This document shows positions 1-4,724 of a stretch of 6,308 bases of DNA, piece after piece. The DNA is taken from the NCBI GenBank assembly GCA_015711895.1, contig JACVJH010000366.1, positions 1 to 6,308 on the forward strand, given 5' to 3'. Position 1 is the stretch's first letter, and each line of letters opens with the position of its first letter. The notes under the pieces were generated by a model that saw nothing but the letters and a program-made list of their open reading frames with translations, was not told where the DNA came from and searched no databases. Position numbers and translations under genes: made by a program. The stretch is from Candidatus Solincola tengchongensis. GTDB taxonomy: Bacteria > Actinomycetota > Geothermincolia > Geothermincolales > RBG-13-55-18.

Positions 1-59
1 TAACGCCGGATGCGGACGGCTGCCCGTGCACAAGCGGTCAGGGATGCCGGAGAGGACCA

Positions 60-65
60 AGGGGG
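60..65 (+). promoter_or_regulatory. Ribosome binding site supporting the GTG start at 74
   Basis: AGGGGG lies 8 bases before the in-frame GTG at 74. Upstream in-frame alternatives are worse placed: the GTG at 26 has no purine-rich site before it, and the ATG at 44 has AGGG directly abutting the start codon. The match to the Shine-Dalgarno consensus is only moderate, so the start remains uncertain. Confidence 0.4.
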
Positions 66-73
66 CGGTAGAG

Positions 74-1501
74 GTGACCGAGAAAAGTCGGCGACGCCCC
101 GCTCCAGTCTCTCCGGACCTCTACACACGCGAGTACTTCACCACCGACTGCGAGGGCTATCACCTCTTCGGCGAGGGTCCGGAGAGAATACCCGACCGCA
201 TCCGGGAAGCACTGGCGCTGGCCGGCGACCTCTCCGGGAGATGGGTTCTGGACATCGGGTGCGGCCGGGGGGAACTGGTCTGCGAGGCCGCCCGGCGGGG
301 AGCGCGCGCGGTGGGTATCGATTACGCCCAAGCGGCCATCCAGCTCTCCCTGGAAAGACGTTCGCTGCTGGACGAGGAGGCCCGGAGCAGGGCGGAGTTC
401 CGCCTGGCCGACGCCAAGGGGCTCGACTTCCCGGACGGCTCCTTCGACGTGGTCTTCTTCATCGACGTCTACGAGCACCTCCATCCCTACGAGATAGAGG
501 AGACCCTCAGGGAGGTCCTCCGGGTGCTCCGTCCGGGCGGGAGTTTCATCGTGCACACGGGACCCAATACCTGGTTCTACCGTTTCGGATACCCCCTGGT
601 GCGCGCCGCGGCCCGCCTCCTATTGCGTCGCGAACTGCCGGAGAGCCTGCGCGGCCAGTACGACGACGTGATGCACGTCAACGAGCAGAGCCCCTGGAGC
701 CTCTACCGGGGCCTCGGCGCGGCCGGATTCCGGGTCCGGGTGGTCCCCCGCAGTTTCTTCGTGGGTATAAGCCCCAACCGCTGGGAGAGGCTGGCGATGC
801 GCATCCTCTTCGCACCTCCCCAGGGATACTTCTTCTGCACCAGCCTCATGGCCGTGGCCCGGCCGCGACTGCACGGGAGGGAGGCGGAGGTGAGGACCGG
901 CCGCCTGGCCGAGATGCTCCGCCCTCCCCGCAGAGCCCGCGTGCTCCTCGTCGGCGAGGCGGAGGGAAAGCTGGCGCGCCTCCTCGCCGGTCTGGCGGAG
1001 ACGGAGGTCACCTGGGCGGACACCGCAGCGCGCAGCAACGGGAAAGGGGAGGTCAACGTCTCCCCTCAGGGGATCAGGCACCTGGGAGCGGACCCCGCCG
1101 CGCTACCCTTCCCCCCAGCGCATTTCGACGCCCTGGCCGCCCAGTTCACCCTCGACCGGCTGGAGGACGCGAGAGGAGCCCTGCGCGAATGGCGGAGGGT
1201 TCTCAAACCCGGCGGCACCCTGGTCCTCGCCGCCCGCAACGCCCTCTTCCGTGGATTCGAGCCCCGCCCCGGCACCCCTCCGAGGCGCTCCTTCACCCCC
1301 GCCTCCCTGCGGGCCCTCCTGGAGGAGCAGGGGTTCCGGGTGAAAGAGGTGACCTCCCTCTTCCCCGACCTCAAGCTACCCGCGCTCTACCGCGGCGACC
1401 TGGGCTTTTTCCTTTTCCTGGAAAAGATGCCCCGCCTGGGGGAGAGGGGCCGGGTTATACTGCTGCGGGCGGTAAGGGATGGCCGGGAAGCGGAGGGTTG
1501 A
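74..1501 (+). CDS. Tandem-domain SAM-dependent methyltransferase
   Basis: Predicted cytoplasmic class I S-adenosylmethionine-dependent methyltransferase of 475 residues, about twice the length of a single domain. The N-terminal half carries the classic motif I VLDIGCGRG (residues 58-66), an acidic strand-2 end (GIDYA), the core FFIDVYEHLH (about 128-137) and the post-core LRPGG (152-156). The opening YTREYFTTDCEGY resembles methyltransferases found in glycan clusters. A second Rossmann-like half starts near residue 288. Its ADPAALPFPPAHFD and LKPGG (377-381) match Methyltransf_11-type domains, but its motif I is degenerate (VLLVGEAEGK, 290-299). The second half may therefore bind SAM weakly or be structural. 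The GTG at 74 was chosen for its ribosome binding site; GTG 26 and ATG 44 are in-frame alternatives adding 16 or 10 residues. The next gene starts 4 bases downstream, and that context suggests methylation of a sugar or lipid-linked glycan. The substrate is not visible in the sequence. Confidence 0.85.
   Translation: MTEKSRRRPAPVSPDLYTREYFTTDCEGYHLFGEGPERIPDRIREALALAGDLSGRWVLDIGCGRGELVCEAARRGARAVGIDYAQAAIQLSLERRSLLDEEARSRAEFRLADAKGLDFPDGSFDVVFFIDVYEHLHPYEIEETLREVLRVLRPGGSFIVHTGPNTWFYRFGYPLVRAAARLLLRRELPESLRGQYDDVMHVNEQSPWSLYRGLGAAGFRVRVVPRSFFVGISPNRWERLAMRILFAPPQGYFFCTSLMAVARPRLHGREAEVRTGRLAEMLRPPRRARVLLVGEAEGKLARLLAGLAETEVTWADTAARSNGKGEVNVSPQGIRHLGADPAALPFPPAHFDALAAQFTLDRLEDARGALREWRRVLKPGGTLVLAARNALFRGFEPRPGTPPRRSFTPASLRALLEEQGFRVKEVTSLFPDLKLPALYRGDLGFFLFLEKMPRLGERGRVILLRAVRDGREAEG
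1492..1497 (+). promoter_or_regulatory. Ribosome binding site deciding the glycosyltransferase start
   Basis: GGAGGG lies inside the 3' end of the methyltransferase gene, 8 bases before the ATG at 1506. This favours 1506 over the in-frame ATG at 1479, which would add nine residues ahead of the first beta strand (MRVGIDARG) and overlap the upstream gene. Confidence 0.7.
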
Positions 1502-1505
1502 GGTC

Positions 1506-2651
1506 ATGCGGGTGGGCATAGACGCCCGGGGCCTGGGGAACATCAACCGCTGGCGGGGCATAGGTCGCTACACCGCCCGCCTGGTGGAGGCCCTGGTGCG
1601 GAACGCGGAAGGGGATACGGCGTTCATTCTCTTCGGCTATGGGGACGGCCCCGGCGGGGACCTGCTGGACGCCGGCACGACCGATCGCGTAGACTGGGTT
1701 AGCGTTCCATTATTGGAAAATTATTCCTATCCAGGTATGATCGCCGAGCACTTGCTTTTCGCCCGGCGTGTGTCCGAGACCGGTGTGGACGTCTTCCACG
1801 GCATCGACCACAACCTCAGCCCTTTCCTGACCTGCCCCAGCCTGGTAACCGTCCACGACCTCATCCTCCTCGTCCTGCGCGGTCCCTACCTGGGCCCCAC
1901 GGCCTGGGCCTGGATGCGCTTCCACCGGGCAGCCGCCCGGCGCGCGAGTTTCGTGGTCGCCGTCTCCGAGAACACCGCCCGTGACGTGCAGCGCATCTGG
2001 GGGATACCCGCCGAGAGAATAGCCGTGGTCCCGGAGGGGGTGACCCCCGAATACCGGCCTCTCGAGGACCGCGGGACGGTGGACGGCACGCTTTCCCGCT
2101 ATGGCATCCGCAGGCCTTACTTCCTTTACCTGGGAGGGTTCGACCCCCGCAAGAACCTGCACAACCTCCTCCTGGCCTTCAAGCTCTTCCTCTTCTCCGC
2201 CGGCGAGGACTTGCTCCTGGTCATGGCCGGCGACTGCCGCGGCTTCGAGGGTTACCTGGAGGACGAGGTGGAGGAGCTGGGCCTGGAAGGCCGGGTGCTC
2301 TTCCCCGGCTTCGTGCCCGAGGAGGACCTGCCGGCCCTTTACGGGGGTGCCTCGGCCTTCATCTGCGTCTCCCTCTACGAGGGCTTCGGGCTCCCCGTCC
2401 TGGAGGCCATGGCCTGCGGGACGCCCGTCCTGGCCTCCCGCGTCTCCTCCATACCCGAGGTGGTCGGAGAGGCCGGCATCCTGGTGGACCCCCTGGACCC
2501 CGAGGAGATCGCCGGGGGGATGCGGAAACTTTGGGTGGAGCCGGATTTGAGGGCGGAGCTGTCCTCCCGCGGAAGGGAGAGGGCCGCCTCCTTCACCTGG
2601 GATGACGCCGCGCGCAGGATACTGGACCTCTACCGCCGGGCGGCGAGGTGA
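1506..2651 (+). CDS. GT4-family glycosyltransferase (GT-B fold)
   Basis: Predicted retaining glycosyltransferase of 381 residues, the usual size for family GT4. It should transfer a sugar from a nucleotide donor, often GDP-mannose or a UDP-sugar, to a growing lipid-linked glycan at the cytoplasmic membrane face. The N-terminal Rossmann half opens with MRVGIDARGLG followed by GIGRY (18-22), the acceptor-side glycine loop, and contains DVFHGIDHN and a VTVHDL segment. The linker VAVSENTARDV and VVPEGV is typical of the family. The C-terminal half has YFLYLGGFDPRKNL, then VLFPGFVPEEDLPALY, and the donor-binding EX7E motif EGFGLPVLE (E292 and E300), followed by ACGTPVLAS and IPEVVGEAG. There is no signal peptide or membrane segment. 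It sits 4 bases after the methyltransferase and 44 bases before the membrane polymerase, consistent with co-transcription. It resembles mannosyltransferases of O-antigen and exopolysaccharide clusters, but the exact sugar and linkage cannot be read from sequence. Confidence 0.93.
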   Translation: MRVGIDARGLGNINRWRGIGRYTARLVEALVRNAEGDTAFILFGYGDGPGGDLLDAGTTDRVDWVSVPLLENYSYPGMIAEHLLFARRVSETGVDVFHGIDHNLSPFLTCPSLVTVHDLILLVLRGPYLGPTAWAWMRFHRAAARRASFVVAVSENTARDVQRIWGIPAERIAVVPEGVTPEYRPLEDRGTVDGTLSRYGIRRPYFLYLGGFDPRKNLHNLLLAFKLFLFSAGEDLLLVMAGDCRGFEGYLEDEVEELGLEGRVLFPGFVPEEDLPALYGGASAFICVSLYEGFGLPVLEAMACGTPVLASRVSSIPEVVGEAGILVDPLDPEEIAGGMRKLWVEPDLRAELSSRGRERAASFTWDDAARRILDLYRRAAR

Positions 2652-2682
2652 GGCGATGGGCCGCGGAATGGGGACGGTGAGC

Positions 2683-2688
2683 GGAGGG
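2683..2688 (+). promoter_or_regulatory. Ribosome binding site of the membrane polymerase/ligase gene
   Basis: GGAGGG lies 7 bases before the ATG at 2696, in the 44-base gap after the glycosyltransferase. I see no promoter or terminator in this gap, so the two genes are probably on one transcript. Confidence 0.7.
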
Positions 2689-2695
2689 GGAAGCG

Positions 2696-4312
2696 ATGTG
2701 GGCCCCGCATAAGACCCTCGACAGGAAGGGAAGAACGCCGGGGCTCTCCGTCTCCCGCAAGATGGCGGCGATCCTGGCTGCGGCGGCCCTGTGCGGAATC
2801 CTGGCCGGCCTGCTCTCCACCCAACTCCCGGTGAAGATAATCCTCTTCCTGGCCGCGGGAACCCTGCTCCTGGTGGTCATCTACCAATGGCTCTGGCTGG
2901 GGGTGGCTATCTTCATCTTCTTCAACCTGACCCTCCCCCAGGCCGGTCCTTCCTGGAACCTGGGCATACAGGTGGCCATGGTGGGCGAGACGAGGGCGAT
3001 TCACTTCAACATCCACGAGATCGTCATGGCCCTGACCTTCGTGGCCCTGCTCATCAAGGCGGTGAACGGAAAGGCGGAGTTGAAAGTCCGAAACCCGATC
3101 ACCATCGCCGTCGCCGCCTACGTGCTCACCTCCATCCTGGCCTGTTTCGTGGGTTTAATCCACGACGCCAACGGGCTGGTGATGGCCTTCCGCTTCGTGC
3201 GCACCGTCGTCTTCGCTTACGTCTTCTTCGTGGTCATAAGCATCGTGAGGACGCGCCAGGCCTTCCGCAACCTGGTGATCCTGATGATGGTCTGCTTCAC
3301 CCTGGTGGCCTTGTTCGGTCTGGTCCAGAAGGCCATCGGCCAGGCGAAGACGGAATGGGTCGCCCAGCACGTACTCGCCAAGCTCGGTTACCCCGAATCG
3401 GTGAACTATGTGGCCGGGGAGAGTGAGGCACAGGCCTACCGCATCAATTCCACATTCCTCCACCCCAACGTCCTGGGCGGGTACCTCATTTTCGCGCTTC
3501 CCTTCTTCGTGAGCCTCCTGAGTCTGGCTTGGAGGAGTCGCCGCTACTTCTCCTGGTTCCTCCTCCTGGCCGGTATGGGCATCAACATGGCCGCCCTCTT
3601 CCTCACCGGGTCCCGCGCCGCATGGGTGGCCGCGGGGGTCATCGCCGTACTCTACGGCCTCTTCGGTCTCTTCGACCGCCGGCTGTGGCTGACGGCGGCA
3701 ACGGTGATCCTCGTGCTGGCCCTCATCTTCGTCATGCTCAACCCGCCGGAGTTCGTGAAGAAGCGCTTCTCCAGCCTCAGCGCCAAGGAGGCGGCGCAGG
3801 TGCGCGTCTATACCTACAAACTGGCCTTAGACTACTTTCTCGAGCACCCCATCTTCGGCATCGGCATGGGCATGGAGGGGCAGCGCATCATCGAGAACAA
3901 CATCCGCCAGACCTGGGCGGCGGTGGAGAACGCCTTCCTCACCTACCTTGTGTCCCACGGCCTGGTGGGCCTGACCGCCTTCCTGCTCCTTTTCGGGATA
4001 TATTGGGGCATTTTGCTCCGGGTGCGCTCGCGCTCCCGCGACGACCCCCTAATCTACTTCCACGCCGAGGCCTTCATACTGGGTATGGTGGGCTACGCGG
4101 TGTCCAACATGTTCGGGGCCTGGATCCTCTTCGCCATCCCCATGCTCACCCTCTTCTGGGTCTACCTGGCCATGGGAGGGGCCCTATACGACATCTTCCG
4201 GGAGGGAGCGGTGGAAGAAAGGGAACCCCTCTTCCACAACTTGCCCGAGCTCCTGGCGGCCTCACTGCTCCCTGCGGAGAGGGGGGAGGAACGGATGGCC
4301 GGGGCTTCTTGA
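2696..4312 (+). CDS. O-antigen ligase/polymerase-like polytopic membrane protein
   Basis: Integral membrane protein of 538 residues with about 12 to 14 predicted hydrophobic helices, the first near residues 22-40 and the last near 475-495. It fits the O-antigen ligase/Wzy superfamily (Wzy_C, PF04932). Visible hallmarks are STFLHPNVLGGYL (H256, N258), FLTGSRAAW (TGSR at 304-307), the arginine-rich stretch before ALDYFLEHPIFGIGMG (H384 to G392) and ENAFLTYLVSHGLVGL (from E411). Large loops lie around residues 215-255 and 350-415; in this superfamily the catalytic extracytoplasmic loop lies before the HPxxGxG region. Members either polymerise lipid-linked repeat units or transfer a finished glycan to an acceptor. 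A polymerase role is more likely if the host has a Gram-positive envelope, but sequence alone does not separate the two. The soluble C-terminal tail after residue 500 is glutamate- and arginine-rich. It is the last gene of the glycan cluster, and no hairpin terminator directly follows its stop. Confidence 0.9.
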   Translation: MWAPHKTLDRKGRTPGLSVSRKMAAILAAAALCGILAGLLSTQLPVKIILFLAAGTLLLVVIYQWLWLGVAIFIFFNLTLPQAGPSWNLGIQVAMVGETRAIHFNIHEIVMALTFVALLIKAVNGKAELKVRNPITIAVAAYVLTSILACFVGLIHDANGLVMAFRFVRTVVFAYVFFVVISIVRTRQAFRNLVILMMVCFTLVALFGLVQKAIGQAKTEWVAQHVLAKLGYPESVNYVAGESEAQAYRINSTFLHPNVLGGYLIFALPFFVSLLSLAWRSRRYFSWFLLLAGMGINMAALFLTGSRAAWVAAGVIAVLYGLFGLFDRRLWLTAATVILVLALIFVMLNPPEFVKKRFSSLSAKEAAQVRVYTYKLALDYFLEHPIFGIGMGMEGQRIIENNIRQTWAAVENAFLTYLVSHGLVGLTAFLLLFGIYWGILLRVRSRSRDDPLIYFHAEAFILGMVGYAVSNMFGAWILFAIPMLTLFWVYLAMGGALYDIFREGAVEEREPLFHNLPELLAASLLPAERGEERMAGAS

Positions 4313-4324
4313 CGAGGACAATGG

Positions 4325-4353
4325 TTTAATTTTTCACCTTTTAAGGGTATAAT
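4325..4353 (+). promoter_or_regulatory. Candidate promoter before the leader RNA
   Basis: A perfect TATAAT is at 4348-4353 in an AT-rich stretch just after the polymerase gene. At 17-base spacing the -35 position reads TTTAAT (4325-4330), which matches the TTGACA consensus at only three of six bases. Transcription would start near 4360. The strong -10 box and the abrupt local drop in GC support it, while the weak -35 box suggests activator help or a different sigma factor. Confidence 0.45.
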
Positions 4354-4359
4354 CTACAC

Positions 4360-4489
4360 GGATAATTTTGATTCGTTCAGTTTTGGACTGGCGATGGGGA
4401 AAGCTGGGATCCGTCATCCGTGACCTGGTCACCTGGGTGGCGGGGAGCGAGTGGTGAAACCGGCCCGATCGCGTGGCGATCGGGTTTTT
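4360..4489 (+). ncRNA. Candidate structured leader RNA (riboswitch or attenuator-like)
   Basis: This is a non-coding stretch of about 130 nt between a TATAAT box and a strong intrinsic terminator. The segment 4391-4399 (GCGATGGGG) can pair at 8 of 9 positions with the 5' terminator arm 4464-4472 (CCCGATCGC). That arm can therefore pair either upstream, closing a domain of about 64 nt, or downstream, forming the terminator. Inside the domain are short self-complementary pieces: GGAT/ATCC around 4407-4419, the near-palindrome GTGACCTGGTCAC at 4420-4432, and GGTGAAACC at 4453-4461. A small CAGT/ACTG hairpin (4378-4390) precedes it. I compared it from memory with the consensus sequences of c-di-GMP, c-di-AMP, cobalamin, SAM, TPP, glycine, fluoride, ZTP and guanidine riboswitches and saw no match. 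It could instead be a small RNA, or merely the trailer of the upstream operon. The 5' end is inferred from the promoter. Confidence 0.4.
4464..4489 (+). terminator. Intrinsic terminator, 9-bp stem and T5 tail
   Basis: CCCGATCGC (4464-4472) and GCGATCGGG (4476-4484) form a perfect 9-bp GC-rich stem with a 3-base loop, followed by TTTTT (4485-4489). It could end the glycan operon, end a small RNA, or act as a conditional attenuator for the surface-protein gene that starts 235 bases downstream. Nothing comparable follows the polymerase stop codon more closely. Confidence 0.85.
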
Positions 4490-4617
4490 GTATAAAGGGT
4501 ATATTGGCGGAGGGACGGCAAAAGGAGGACACAAAACCAGGGAGGGCTGGAAAAGGGGCAGGTTTTCCGGTCTGGGCCAGAACTCACTCGGCAAGGTCTT
4601 TCTGGTTGACCATTCTC

Positions 4618-4623
4618 TATAAT
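4618..4623 (+). promoter_or_regulatory. Candidate -10 box of a second promoter
   Basis: A perfect TATAAT lies about 100 bases upstream of the surface-protein start. A TTGACC at 4606-4611 looks like a -35 box but is only 6 bases away, too close to pair with it. The 17-base position reads GGTCTT, a poor match. If active, transcription would begin near 4630, downstream of the terminator, and would bypass the leader switch. Confidence 0.3.
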
Positions 4624-4645
4624 CCTCCCCTTGTCCCCGTGACGA

Positions 4646-4706
4646 GAAGCCCTTCCATCGGAAGCCGACCATTCTGATTGTCAAAGATTCAGATGGAAGG
4701 ATCTTC
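4646..4706 (+). repeat. Long imperfect inverted repeat (5' UTR stem-loop)
   Basis: The arms CCTTCCATCGGAA (4651-4663) and TTCAGATGGAAGG (4688-4700) pair at 12 of 13 positions around a 24-base loop. GAAG (4646-4649) and CTTC (4703-4706) extend the stem after a small internal loop. It ends 5 bases before the ribosome binding site of the next gene and has no T-run, so it is not a terminator. It could stabilise the mRNA 5' end, tune translation, or as DNA serve as a binding site for a dimeric regulator. Confidence 0.55.
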
Positions 4707-4711
4707 AAAAC

Positions 4712-4719
4712 GGAGGTGA
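4712..4719 (+). promoter_or_regulatory. Near-perfect ribosome binding site of the surface-protein gene
   Basis: GGAGGTGA is an essentially full match to the anti-Shine-Dalgarno sequence, with 8 bases between GGAGG and the ATG at 4725. It fixes the start of the downstream gene and predicts strong translation once the mRNA is made. Confidence 0.85.
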
Positions 4720-4724
4720 AGTGA

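Noticed and set aside
10..1521. Plus-strand open frame overlapping the methyltransferase in another frame
   Set aside because: It encodes an Arg/Pro/Gly-rich low-complexity product with no motif, while the other frame carries clear methyltransferase motifs.
4420..4677. Plus-strand small open frame of 85 codons in the intergenic region
   Set aside because: It has no ribosome binding site before its start, runs through the intrinsic terminator and shows no protein-like pattern.
4678..4683. Perfect TTGACA on the minus strand as a -35 box
   Set aside because: No acceptable -10 box lies 16-18 bases downstream on that strand, and no credible minus-strand gene follows.
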